Positions 27,178-35,753 are shown, counted from the stretch's first letter. The stretch is 64,000 nt of DNA from Streptomyces bacillaris (GCF_003268675.1 NZ_CP029378.1:3534001-3598000); one strand, 5' to 3'. Program-made: numbers and translations. The notes: generated by a model not told the origin, from the letters alone.

Positions 27178-27702
27178 CTAGCTGTGAGGGTTGTCGTCTC
27201 TTCTGGCGTCTGCCTTGAGCGTCGGATCGGCACCGACCGCGTCGTCCGTGCCGGGTCTCCCGTCCGTGCCGGGTCTCCCGTCGGCGCCGGATCTCCCGTC
27301 CGCCGGGGGTCTCCCGTCCGCCTCGTCCGTCCCGCGCGTCCCGTCCGTCTCGGGCACGAATCCGTTCTCGCGGCGGAAGGAGTCGTAGATCTGCAGCAGG
27401 ACGTTCTTCTGCCGCTCGTTGATCGACGGATCGGCCAGGATGACCGCCCGCGTCTCCAGCTCCTCCCGCTCCCGCTCGTCGAGGATTCCCGCCCGTACGT
27501 AGAGGGTCTCGGCCGAGATCCGCAGCGCCTTGGCGACCTGCTGCAGCACGTCCGCACTGGGCTTCCGCAGGCCGCGCTCGATCTGGCTGAGATACGGGTT
27601 CGACACCCCGGCGGCATCGGCGAGCTGCCGCAGCGAGAGCTGCGCGGCCCTGCGCTGCTCCCGGAGGTACTCACCGAGATTGCCGACGTTGAGTGATGCC
27701 AT
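27178..27702 (-). CDS. XRE-family helix-turn-helix regulator
   Basis: 174 aa from the ATG at 27702. The N-terminal Cro/CI-type HTH spans about residues 8-65 (LGEYLREQRRAAQLSLRQLADAAGVS, then PYLSQIERGLRKPSADVLQQVAKAL). A helical segment (REREELETRAVILADPSINERQKNVLLQIYDSF) follows. The C-terminal 50 residues are a low-complexity repeat (DGRPGTDGR-type). By position it corresponds to the mycobacterial regulator preceding hbhA. The palindrome 27 nt upstream is a likely autoregulatory operator. Confidence 0.85.
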   Translation of the reverse strand: MASLNVGNLGEYLREQRRAAQLSLRQLADAAGVSNPYLSQIERGLRKPSADVLQQVAKALRISAETLYVRAGILDEREREELETRAVILADPSINERQKNVLLQIYDSFRRENGFVPETDGTRGTDEADGRPPADGRSGADGRPGTDGRPGTDDAVGADPTLKADARRDDNPHS

Positions 27703-27728
27703 GACTCGATACTGCAACACAAGTGCTA

Positions 27729-27756
27729 ACTATTGCAAGCGCATGCTTGCAATAGT
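27729..27756. promoter_or_regulatory. Palindromic operator upstream of the XRE regulator
   Basis: Perfect 12-bp inverted arms (ACTATTGCAAGC at 27729-27740 and its complement at 27745-27756) surround GCAT. The related half-site TGCAAC occurs at 27713-27718. AT-rich and symmetric in a GC-rich background, it fits a dimeric HTH binding site. Confidence 0.7.
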
Positions 27757-27904
27757 GTCGCGCCGCACCATGAGCCGCTGGCCCCACCCACTTTTTTGTG
27801 CGTACTGGGCAACGGCCGACGGCGGACCGATGCTGGGTACGGCCACGCGTCGCCATCACTCCATTTATCAAGAAAACGCCGATATCTCATTCGGGAGTTG
27901 AGCC

Positions 27905-28831
27905 ATGTCTCCGTCGACGGAACACCACGAACACCGCGACCACGACGAACAGTCCGCCGCCGCAGTCACCGTCATCGGGCTGGGGCCGATGGGGCGGGCC
28001 CTCGCGGGTGCGTTTCTCGATGCCGGGGTGCGGACCACCGTCTGGAACCGGACTCCGGGGCGGGATCGGGAGCTGGTCGAGCGGGGCGCGATCCGTGCGT
28101 CGTCGGCCGAGGAGGCCGTGGCCGCGAGCGGGCTGACCGTCGTCTGCGTGGTGAACTACGGCGCGGTGGAGGCGATCCTGCGGCCCGACGCCGTTGCCGG
28201 TGCGCTCAAGGGCCGTACGGTGGTCAATCTGACCGCCGACACCCCGGACCGGGCCCGGGAGACCGCCGCGTGGGCGGCCGAGCACGGTGTGCGGTATCTG
28301 GACGGGGCGATCATGACGCCGACGGGGACCATCGGGACCCCGGACGCCGTCCTCCTCTTCAGCGGGCCTGAGGAGCTGTACCGCGAACACCGGTCCGTGC
28401 TCGACGCGCTGGGCGGCACCCACACCCATCTCGGTGAGCGCATCTGCCGCGCGGCGGCCTACGACATCGCGCTGCTCGACATCTTCTGGACCGCCATGGC
28501 CGGGTTCAACCACGCCCTGGCCGTGGCGCGGGCCGAAGGGATCTCCGCCGGGGAGCTGGCCCCCTTCGCCGCGGGGATCGGGGCCATCCTTCCGGCGATC
28601 TTCACGGAGGTCGCGGCGGAGGTGGACGCGGGGACGTTCTCGGACGAGGGCAGCCCGGTCACCTCCACGGCGTCGACCATGGCCCATGTCATCGAGACCT
28701 CCGAGGCCCACGGCATCGACGCGGGCGTCATGCGCGCCGCCGAGGGCCTCGCCCGCCAGGCCATCGGGCTCGGTCATGGCGCGGAGGGGTTCCACCGGGT
28801 CGTCGAGCTGTTGGGGCGGCAGCGGGTCTGA
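27905..28831 (+). CDS. NAD(P)-dependent oxidoreductase, imine-reductase-like
   Basis: 308 aa, ATG at 27905 with GGGAG upstream. The N-terminal Rossmann domain starts VTVIGLGPMGRALAGAFLDAG with an NADP-type VWNRTPGR turn. It belongs to the beta-hydroxyacid dehydrogenase/6-phosphogluconate family. The C-terminal helical dimerisation domain contains CRAAAYDIALLDIFWTAMAGFNHA, where imine reductases carry an Asp or Tyr proton donor; here Asp is present. The canonical catalytic Lys of hydroxyacid dehydrogenases is not seen, favouring imine reductase. The substrate is unknown. Confidence 0.8.
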   Translation: MSPSTEHHEHRDHDEQSAAAVTVIGLGPMGRALAGAFLDAGVRTTVWNRTPGRDRELVERGAIRASSAEEAVAASGLTVVCVVNYGAVEAILRPDAVAGALKGRTVVNLTADTPDRARETAAWAAEHGVRYLDGAIMTPTGTIGTPDAVLLFSGPEELYREHRSVLDALGGTHTHLGERICRAAAYDIALLDIFWTAMAGFNHALAVARAEGISAGELAPFAAGIGAILPAIFTEVAAEVDAGTFSDEGSPVTSTASTMAHVIETSEAHGIDAGVMRAAEGLARQAIGLGHGAEGFHRVVELLGRQRV

Positions 28832-28957
28832 CCTTCAAATTCCCTGTTAAGTGAGTGAGTTGGCGGGTGGGGTTGCGGATCAGCCGTTCATGCGACTGAC
28901 CAGCAGCGTTCACACCTGTACGGAATTCGGGTCCCGGCGGCGGCCGTTGGCACCCGT

Positions 28958-29881
28958 ATGACCATGGGAGTAGCACTCAACGCGCGCGACGCCGACAACG
29001 AGATCGACGCCACCGTGGCGCTCGCCCGGGAGGCGGCCGGTGCCGGGCTGCGGTCGGCGTGGTTCGGGCAGCGGTTCGGCGCGGACTCGCCCGCGCTCGC
29101 CGGGATCGTCGGACGGGAGGTGCCCGGCCTCCAGGTGGGGACCTCCGCCGTTCCCGTCTTCGGCCGCCACCCCCTCCTGGGTGTCCAGCCAGGCCCAGAC
29201 CGCCCAGGCCGCCACCCACGGCCGCTACCGCCTCGGGCTGCCCCTCGGCGCCAGGCACCTCGTCGAGGGCGGCTTCGGGATCCCCTTCGAGCGGACCATC
29301 GCCCGGCTCCGTGAATTTCTCACCGCCCTGCGGCAGTTGACGGAGACCGGCAGCGCCGACTTCCACGGTGAGCTGCTCACCGCGACCACCCCGATCCCCG
29401 CGCGCGTCCCGGGCGCCGAGGGCGGGGTTCCGCTGCTCGTCGCCGCGATGGGGCCCAGGCGCTCCGGGTCAGCGGTGAGCTGGCGGACGGGATCCTGCCC
29501 TATCTCGCCGGGCCCCGCGCCCTGTCCGAGCAGATCGTCCCGGCCGCCACCCGGGCGGCCGAGGAGGCCGGGCGGCCCGCGCCCCGGATCGTCGCGCTGG
29601 TGAACGGCGTGGTCACCGACGACGTCGACGCCGTACGCCAACGGGTCGCCGCGCAGCTGGCGTTCTACGAGAAGATCCCGTCGTACGTCCGTGCCATCCA
29701 GCTCTCCGGCGGCCGCCAGGCTATCGACGTGGCGGTCATCGGCGACGAGAAGGCGGTCGCCGCCGAGGTCCGGCGCTACCGGGACGCGGGCGCCACCGAG
29801 GTGGTCTTCGCCGGGACGGAGGTGGCCGGAGAGGCTGCCCGCCGCCGTACATGGGCGCTGCTCGGGGAGTTGGCCGGCTGA
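28958..29881 (+). pseudogene. LLM-class F420-dependent oxidoreductase with two compensating frameshifts
   Basis: The start (MTMGVALNARDADNEIDATVALAREAAGAG) and end (DGILPYLAGPRALSEQIVPAA through RRRTWALLGELAG) are in one frame. The middle third (VSSQAQTAQAATHGRYRLGLPLGARHLVEGGFG) reads in another. One extra base near 29192 (a TGGGTG run) and one missing base near 29455 (a GGGGCCC run) restore an ordinary 307-residue luciferase-like protein. Both shifts fall in G/C runs, so sequencing error is possible. As written, translation from 28958 stops early with an unrelated tail. Confidence 0.8.
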
Positions 29882-29989
29882 TCACCCCGGAGAGGGCGGC
29901 TGATCACCCGGGAGGCGGCTGATCACCCGGGAGGCGGCTGATCACCCGGGAGGCGGCTGATCACCGGGGGGCGTCTGATCACCGGGGGC
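29877..29989. repeat. 19-bp tandem repeat spanning the ends of two convergent genes
   Basis: Three perfect copies of GGCGGCTGATCACCCGGGA lie at 29895-29913, 29914-29932 and 29933-29951, with degenerate copies on both sides. Each copy contains two palindromes, TGATCA and CCCGGG. The stop of the WYL regulator (29942-29944) lies in the third copy and its last residues (PPGDQ-type) are encoded by the repeat. Confidence 0.85.
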
Positions 29990-31252
29990 CGGGCTCCCGG
30001 GGGTGGCCGATTCCGTCGCTGCCGCGTAGCGGGTCGCCAACTGCCGGAAGGCTGAGGCAAGTTCGGTAGGGCCGACCACCTCGATGTCGGTGTCGAACCT
30101 CCCGATGGCGGCGGCCAGTCCGAGCCACGACCAGGAGCCCAGCACCAGACGGCAGCGGTCCGGGCCCAACTCCTCGACGACGCCCTCGCGGGTGTGGCGG
30201 AGCACCTCGGCGGCGGGGAGGCCGAGGATCACCTCCCCCCGGCAGGGCCAGCCACCGGGGGCTCCCCCGGCGGCACCGGTGGCGTCGATGCCCCGGAACC
30301 GGGCGGTGATGAAGGCCGCCACGCTCCCGCCGGGCACCTCACGCGGGGTGAAGCGGGGGCCGGTGGGGGTGCGCGGAGTGATCCGGTCGGCCCGGAAGGT
30401 ACGCCAGTCGGCACGGTCCAGGTCCCAGGCGACCAGGTACCAGCGTCGGCCCCAGGTGACGAGGTGGTGGGGCTCCACCCGGCGGGGTGGAGGCGGGGGC
30501 TCGGGGGTTGTGCTCGCAGGGGCCGTGCTCGCGAGCGCGGGGGCCTGGCCCGCAGAGGCCGTGTTCGCGGGGGCGAGAGGCAGGGCCGGGGTCGTAGGGC
30601 GCAGGTTCGCGGGGGTCGTGCTCGCGGGGGCGGGGGGCGAGTCAGTGGGGATCGGGGGCGTAGAGGTCGAGGGTGTGAGGGTCAGGGGCGTGAGGGTCGG
30701 GTCCGCTGAGGTCGGGTCGAGAACGGTCCCCGACACCGGGCTGTAGTCGAAGCGCAGCACCTCGCGGGCGTGGACGGCGGCGCCGATCGCCATCAGGACC
30801 CCGCTGTCCACCTGCGGGTCCGGGCGGGTCGCCGGGCGGTCGACCGCCGTGAACCGGAGGGTGTCGACGCGGTGGCGCAGCCGGGCGGGCAGGACCTGGC
30901 GGACCGTGTTCAGGGCGCGGGCCGCCGCCTCCTCGATGCCCGCGCCCGACGTGGTCGCGATCTGGAGGGCCACCGCCAGGGCCACGGCCTGCTCGTCGTC
31001 GAAGAGGAGCGGGGGCAGCTCCGTACCCGCGTCCAGGCGGTATCCACCGTCCGGGCCCTTCGTCGCCACGACCGGATAGCCCAGTTCCCGCAGCCGGTCC
31101 ACATCGCGGCGCACGGTGCGCGGGCTGACGTCCAGACGTTCGGCCAGCAGCGCCCCCGGCCAGTCCCGGCGCGCTTGGAGGAGGGAGAGCAGCGACAGCA
31201 GCCGTGCGGAAGTTTTCGGCATGGCATCCATGGTGCCCGGAGTAGCGGACAT
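29942..31252 (-). CDS. WYL-domain (YafY-type) transcriptional regulator with a Pro/Thr-rich insert
   Basis: 436 aa from the ATG at 31252 (AGAGGA upstream; ATGs at 31231 and 31222 are alternatives). The HTH_11-type winged helix is at residues 13-75 (ARLLSLLSLLQARRDWPGALLAERL, then TVRRDVDRLRELGYPV). The WYL domain begins near residue 155 and carries RRWYLVAWDLDRADWRTFRADR at 269-290. Between them, residues 174-257 are an unusual Thr/Pro/Ala/Ser insert breaking the WYL domain. The family is usually about 320-340 aa. It is divergent from the DinB gene, a plausible target. Confidence 0.85.
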   Translation of the reverse strand: MSATPGTMDAMPKTSARLLSLLSLLQARRDWPGALLAERLDVSPRTVRRDVDRLRELGYPVVATKGPDGGYRLDAGTELPPLLFDDEQAVALAVALQIATTSGAGIEEAAARALNTVRQVLPARLRHRVDTLRFTAVDRPATRPDPQVDSGVLMAIGAAVHAREVLRFDYSPVSGTVLDPTSADPTLTPLTLTPSTSTPPIPTDSPPAPASTTPANLRPTTPALPLAPANTASAGQAPALASTAPASTTPEPPPPPRRVEPHHLVTWGRRWYLVAWDLDRADWRTFRADRITPRTPTGPRFTPREVPGGSVAAFITARFRGIDATGAAGGAPGGWPCRGEVILGLPAAEVLRHTREGVVEELGPDRCRLVLGSWSWLGLAAAIGRFDTDIEVVGPTELASAFRQLATRYAAATESATPGSPAPGDQTPPGDQPPPG

Positions 31253-31352
31253 AACCTGTCCTCTTCTCTTGGGATGGTGGATCCGTGCCGAAGAACGCGT
31301 CGGAAGACGCGGCCGAGGCGCGCGTACACACCGTGGACCCAGCGAAAGGCCG

Positions 31353-31949
31353 ATGACCATGACCTCCTCCCCCGAGTCCAACCCCAACCCCTCCCCCGCC
31401 CACGACGGCGAGCGCGCCGACCTCCTCGCCGAGCTGGCCGAGGCCCGGGGCGCCCTGATCCGTACCGTGAACGGACTCGGCGACCAGCAGATCGCCGAGC
31501 GGCCGACCGTCAGCTCGCTCTGCCTCGGCGGGCTGGTCAAGCACGTCGCCTCCACCGAGGAGAGCTGGCTCCGCTTCGTGACCGAGGGCCCCTCCGCCAT
31601 GACCTTCGATCTACCCGAGGGCGTGACCTGGGAGGACTTCGCTGCCGGGACCGCCCACACCTACCCGCAGTGGGCCATCGACCGCCAGAACGACTTCCAG
31701 GTGCTGCCCGGCGAGACCCTGGCCGGGATTCTCGCGCGGTACGAGGAGGTCGCCGCCCGCACCGAGAAGATCGTCGCCGCCCTCCCCGACCTCTCCGTGA
31801 CGCACCCCCTGCCCGACGTGCCCTGGAACGAGCCCGGAGCCGTACGCAGCGCCCGTCGCGTCCTCATCCACGTCATCGCCGAGACGACCCAGCACGCCGG
31901 GCACGCGGACATCCTCCGTGAGGCCATCGACGGGCAGACCTCGACGTGA
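31353..31949 (+). CDS. DinB family protein
   Basis: 198 aa, ATG at 31353 (AAAGG upstream). It is a four-helix bundle of the DinB/mycothiol-dependent maleylpyruvate isomerase type: LLAELAEARGALIRTVNGLGD, then LCLGGLVKHVASTEESWLRF, then HVIAETTQHAGHADILREAIDG. The three conserved metal-binding histidines of the family are in the second and last helices (KHVA, TTQHAGHAD). The reaction is unknown; many members act as thiol-dependent S-transferases. Its TGA overlaps the GTG of the next gene. Confidence 0.88.
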   Translation: MTMTSSPESNPNPSPAHDGERADLLAELAEARGALIRTVNGLGDQQIAERPTVSSLCLGGLVKHVASTEESWLRFVTEGPSAMTFDLPEGVTWEDFAAGTAHTYPQWAIDRQNDFQVLPGETLAGILARYEEVAARTEKIVAALPDLSVTHPLPDVPWNEPGAVRSARRVLIHVIAETTQHAGHADILREAIDGQTST

Positions 31950-33184
31950 GCCGGAGCGAGAGCGGGAGCCGCAGCCGTAGCGGGAGCGGGAGCCGTAGCG
32001 GGAGCGGGAGCCGCAGGGGTGACGGAAGCGGAGGAGGGGGCCGTGGCCGCGCACAGGCCCCCGTACTCGGCGCGCGGGCGCTCAACCGTGCCACCCTCGC
32101 CCGCCAGTTGTTGCTGGAGCGGTCCGAACTCCCGCCCCTCGAAGCCGTATCGCACCTCTGCGGATTGCAGGCGCAGGAGCCGCAGGAGCCGTTCACCGGG
32201 CTCTGGTCCCGGCTGCGCGGCTTCCAACCCGGCGTGCTCTCGGACCTGTTGACCGGGCGGCAGGTCGTCCGCACCCACCTCATGCGCCGGACCGTCCACC
32301 TCGTCACCGCTGCCGACGTCCTCGCCTGGCGGGCCCGTCACAACGCCATGCTGCGGCAGCGCGTGCTCGGGGCCTACCGCCGCGAACTCGCCGGGGTCGA
32401 TCTCGACGAACTCGCGGCCGCCGGGCGGGACGTGCTGGCCGACGGCGAACCCCGCTCGATGGCCCAGCTCGCCCGCGCGGTCGCCGACCGGTGGCCCGAG
32501 CCGGGCACCCGGCCGCTCGGGGAGATGCTGGTCGCGGGCGTCCTGCCGATGGTGCAGCTGCCGCCGCGCGGGGTGTGGCGGCAGAAGGCGGGGGTGCGCA
32601 ACGCGCTGGTCTCCTCCTGGCTGGGGCGCGAGATCGACCCGCTGCCCACGGAGGACGGTTCGGATCCGGTGGGGCAGGAGCTGGTACGGCGCTATCTCGC
32701 CGCGTACGGGCCCGCCGCCACCGCCGACGTCCGCGCCTGGTCCGGTCTCGCCGGGCTGCCGGGGGCCGTCGCCGCCCTGCGCGGGGAGCTGGTCACCTTC
32801 CGCGACGAGCGCGGCCGAGAGCTGCTCGACCTGCCCGACGCGCCGCGCCCGGACCCCGAAACCCCCGCGCCCGTACGGTTCCTGCCCGCCTTCGACAACG
32901 CGATCCTCGGCTACGACGACCGCACCCGGATCATCGACGACGCCGACCGGGGTCTGTCCGTCGCCGGGTCCCGGGTCGTCCTGGTCGACGGCCGGGTCGC
33001 CGCGACCTGGGACGTGGAGCCGGGGACGGAGAGCGGGAAGGGCGCCGAGGACACCGTGGTCGTCACGCCGTTGCGGGCGTTCTCCCGGAGCGAGCGTGCC
33101 GAAGTCGCGCAGGAGGGAGAGGAGTTGGCCGCCTTCCTCTCGGACGGTGAGAGCGCGCAGGTACGGGTCACGGCTTCGCCGTGA
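31946..33184 (+). CDS. Winged-helix DNA-binding domain-containing protein (HTH_42 type)
   Basis: 412 aa from a GTG at 31946 (GTGA overlap with the DinB gene). The family core starts at about residue 40 (VLGARALNRATLARQLLLERS) and continues with GLQAQEPQEPFTGLWSRLRGF, VVRTHLMRRTVHLVTAADV and a C-terminal VRFLPAFDNAILGYDDR motif typical of HTH_42 proteins, some of which act in DNA repair of crosslinks. Residues 2-35 are a Ser/Arg/Gly repeat encoded by an 18-bp tandem repeat (31973-32008). A downstream start near residue 40 is possible. Confidence 0.82.
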   Translation: MSRSESGSRSRSGSGSRSGSGSRRGDGSGGGGRGRAQAPVLGARALNRATLARQLLLERSELPPLEAVSHLCGLQAQEPQEPFTGLWSRLRGFQPGVLSDLLTGRQVVRTHLMRRTVHLVTAADVLAWRARHNAMLRQRVLGAYRRELAGVDLDELAAAGRDVLADGEPRSMAQLARAVADRWPEPGTRPLGEMLVAGVLPMVQLPPRGVWRQKAGVRNALVSSWLGREIDPLPTEDGSDPVGQELVRRYLAAYGPAATADVRAWSGLAGLPGAVAALRGELVTFRDERGRELLDLPDAPRPDPETPAPVRFLPAFDNAILGYDDRTRIIDDADRGLSVAGSRVVLVDGRVAATWDVEPGTESGKGAEDTVVVTPLRAFSRSERAEVAQEGEELAAFLSDGESAQVRVTASP

Positions 33185-33320
33185 GCGGGGGCCAGGAGGG
33201 CACGAGCCGGGGGCCCGGGGCAAGGGCGCGGACCCCTGGCCCCCTGTACGCTCCGTGGTCCGGCCCTCGGCCCCCATCCGTACGCCCGCCCCAGGGAACC
33301 CAGAGGAAGTCGTCGTCCGC

Positions 33321-34010
33321 ATGATCGACCACCACGAGACCCGCCGCCCGGAACCCGGGCAGGCGGCGGAGCCGGGTGCCGTTCTCTGCGACCTCGACAA
33401 CGTGATCCGCTTCTACGACACCGGCCCCCTCGCCGCGCTGGAGCGGGAGGCCGGGCTGCCGGTCGGCGCGACCATGGAGGTCGCCTACGCCCCCGCGATC
33501 GATCTGCCGCTCCTCCTCGGCCGGATCACCCCGGACGCCTGGGTGGAGGCCATCGCCGAGGGGCTCGCCGGGCAGGTGGGCGGGGACACCGGGCTGGCCC
33601 GCACCCTGGGGCGGGCGCTCGCCTCCGCGCCCTTCCGGGCCGACGCGGAGGTGGTCGCGCTGCTCCGGCGGGCGCGCACCCATGTCCCGCTGGCGCTCGT
33701 CACCAACGCCACTCTCCAACTCGACGACGACCTGGCCCTGTTGGGGCTGGCGGAGCTGGCCGACGCCGTGGTGAGCAGCGCGGTGGAGGGGGTGGCCAAG
33801 CCGGACCCGGCCATCTACCGCATCGCCGCCCAGCGGGCCGGCGTACCGGAGGGGCGGTGCCTCTTCGTGGACGACCGGCAGGAGAACATCGACGCGGCCA
33901 CCGCCCTCGGCATGACCGGCGTGCTGTACCGCGAACCGGCCGACCTGCGGCGGGCGCTGGGCGCGTACACGTACGGGACGGGAGTCCGCCGCCCCAACGC
34001 CGGGAGCTGA
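33321..34010 (+). CDS. HAD family hydrolase
   Basis: 229 aa from the ATG at 33321. Motif I is AVLCDLDNVIRFYD (nucleophile Asp, then Asp two residues on). Motif II is LALVTNAT, motif III VAKPDPAIYRIA and motif IV CLFVDDRQENI, all intact. The family includes phosphatases and dehalogenases; the alpha-helical cap is of the small C1 type. The substrate cannot be assigned. Confidence 0.87.
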   Translation: MIDHHETRRPEPGQAAEPGAVLCDLDNVIRFYDTGPLAALEREAGLPVGATMEVAYAPAIDLPLLLGRITPDAWVEAIAEGLAGQVGGDTGLARTLGRALASAPFRADAEVVALLRRARTHVPLALVTNATLQLDDDLALLGLAELADAVVSSAVEGVAKPDPAIYRIAAQRAGVPEGRCLFVDDRQENIDAATALGMTGVLYREPADLRRALGAYTYGTGVRRPNAGS

Positions 34011-34060
34011 ACAGGGACTTCACGCCACATCGGCGCAAGGGCAGTCGCCGTCCGGGCGGG

Positions 34061-34810
34061 TCATCCCTCCGGTTCCAGCCCCCTCCGGAGCTGGACGAAC
34101 GCCCCCTCGGCCGCCCGCACCGCGCCCGCGTACACCGCGTCCGCGCTCTCCCCCGCGTCGATCCGGCGCCAGTTCTCCTCGGCCAGGATGCGGAGGACCG
34201 CGACGATCTGCCCGGCCGCCAGCCGCGCGGCCACCCCGTCACCGAGGGCGCGGGCGAGGGCGGCCTCGGAGCGGCCCTGGTAGGCGTAGAGGCGGGCCAC
34301 CAGGGCCGGGGTCCCGTACAACAGGCGGTGGAACGCCAGCACTTGGGGGACGTCACAGAGTCCGGTCACCGGGTCGCGGCGGTCCAGGCCCGCCAGGAAG
34401 TGGCGGTGCAGCGCGGCCAGCGGGCTCTCGTCGGGGCCCCGGCCGTCGACCACCCGGGCCGCCTCGTCCTCGTGGTCGGCGAACCGGTGCAGCGCCAGGT
34501 CCTCCTTGGCGGGGAAGTACCGGAACAGCGTCGGCTTGGAGATGTCCGCCGCGGCCGCCACCTCCGCCACGGAGACCTTGTCGAAGCCGCGCTCCAGGAA
34601 CATCGCGATCGCGGCATCGGAGATCGCCCGGTAGGTGAGCTGCTTCTTCCGCTCCCGCAGACTGATCCGGGGCGGGGCAACCGGCTCCCCACGCTCCCGG
34701 CCCTGCGCCCGATCCTGCTCCCGGCCCTGGGCCCGCGCCCCTTCTCCCACCGCCCCGGCGGCGCTTCCGTTTCCGTTTCCGCCGCCGGCCGTCTCTCCGC
34801 TCATGACCAT
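34061..34810 (-). CDS. TetR/AcrR family regulator
   Basis: 249 aa from the ATG at 34810 (the second ATG at 34804 is equally possible). A Gly/Asn/Gln-rich lead of about 40 residues precedes the TetR HTH (RKKQLTYRAISDAAIAMFLERGFDKVSVAEVAAAADISKPTLFRYFPAKEDL). The C-terminal ligand domain contains VPQVLAFHRLLYGTPALVARLYAYQG. The target and ligand are unknown. The next TetR gene lies 60 bp upstream on the same strand. Confidence 0.85.
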   Translation of the reverse strand: MVMSGETAGGGNGNGSAAGAVGEGARAQGREQDRAQGRERGEPVAPPRISLRERKKQLTYRAISDAAIAMFLERGFDKVSVAEVAAAADISKPTLFRYFPAKEDLALHRFADHEDEAARVVDGRGPDESPLAALHRHFLAGLDRRDPVTGLCDVPQVLAFHRLLYGTPALVARLYAYQGRSEAALARALGDGVAARLAAGQIVAVLRILAEENWRRIDAGESADAVYAGAVRAAEGAFVQLRRGLEPEG

Positions 34811-34870
34811 GAAGCGTACGCCCTTGACCTCGGCCGGACTTGATGTCGCGAGCACGACAGCGCAGTCCGG

Positions 34871-35644
34871 TCAGCGCTCCCCGGCCGTCCTCCGGATCAG
34901 CGCCTCGACCCCGTCCAGCAGGGTCGTCAGGCCGAAGGCGAACTCGTAGTCGGGGTCGTCCGGTTCGCTCATCACACCGGAGGCCAGCAGCCGGTGGATC
35001 GCGGGGTGGCGGGCCGGGTCGACCAGGCGGCGCAGGGTGCGCTCGTGGCCCGCGACCACCTCCTCCGGGGAGACGCCCCGCGCGGTGACGGCGGCGGAGA
35101 GGTCGCTCATCAGCAACGCCTCGCTGCGTACGAAGTTGGAGACCAGCAGGATCACGGAGATCTTGTCGCCCTCGCCCAGCCCGCTGCCCTCCAGCGCCTG
35201 GAGCCCCTGCTCCCACCAGGCGAGCGAGTTCGGGGTGGCGGGCGGGCCGCCGATCGGGATGCGGAGGGCCCAGAGGTTGGCCAGAAACCGTTCGCGCTGT
35301 CCGGCCGCCCACTCCGTGAGCGCCGCGCGCCACCCCGCCCCGGACTCCAGGGCGGGCAGCGGGGCCGGCGGGCCGACGGCGGCCTCCTGCATCAGGACGT
35401 ACAGCTCGTCCTTGGCGGAGACGTACCGGTAGAGCGACATCGTGGAGGCCCCGACCTCCTGCGCGACCCGCCCCATCGACACGGCGGCGAGCCCCTCGGC
35501 CGCCGCCACGGCCACCGCCGCAGCCACGATCCGCTCCAGGCTCAGACCGGGCTTCGGCCCCTTCGCCGGGCGCTCCCGCAGCCCCCAGGCGGCCTCGATG
35601 GAGGCCGGGAGGTCACCGCCGCCGGTGCTGCTCTTCTCCGCCAC
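34871..35644 (-). CDS. TetR family repressor (TetR_C type), divergent from an ABC exporter
   Basis: 257 aa from a GTG at 35644 (AAGGGG upstream). The HTH is LSLERIVAAAVAVAAAEGLAAVSMGRVAQEVGASTMSLYRYVSAKDEL. The C-terminal domain is of the tetracycline-repressor TetR_C type (RFLANLWALRIPIGGPPATPNSLAW). Its neighbour is a DrrA-like ATPase gene transcribed the other way across two palindromes, so it is probably the repressor of that exporter and of itself. Confidence 0.87.
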   Translation of the reverse strand: MAEKSSTGGGDLPASIEAAWGLRERPAKGPKPGLSLERIVAAAVAVAAAEGLAAVSMGRVAQEVGASTMSLYRYVSAKDELYVLMQEAAVGPPAPLPALESGAGWRAALTEWAAGQRERFLANLWALRIPIGGPPATPNSLAWWEQGLQALEGSGLGEGDKISVILLVSNFVRSEALLMSDLSAAVTARGVSPEEVVAGHERTLRRLVDPARHPAIHRLLASGVMSEPDDPDYEFAFGLTTLLDGVEALIRRTAGER

Positions 35645-35700
35645 CGCATCCCCTTGCCACGTTCCGCGCGCCCCCGTGCTCCTTGACCCCATCCTAGAGA

Positions 35701-35737
35701 TGCGTAATGCTTACGCAATAACGCGTATGTCATACGC
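35701..35737. promoter_or_regulatory. Tandem TetR operator candidates between repressor and ABC exporter
   Basis: Two AT-rich palindromes lie in the 109-bp divergent gap. One is at 35701-35717 (TGCGTAA and its complement around TGC), the other at 35723-35737 (GCGTATG and its complement around one T). Both share a GCGTA half-site, as expected for one repressor bound twice. Confidence 0.7.
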
Positions 35738-35753
35738 AGAAGGGGGCCAGGCC

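Noticed and set aside
27729..27756. Reading the TTGCAA palindrome as a Nur box
   Set aside because: The half-sites are separated by 8 bp rather than the 5 bp described for Nur, and the adjacent XRE gene gives a simpler explanation.
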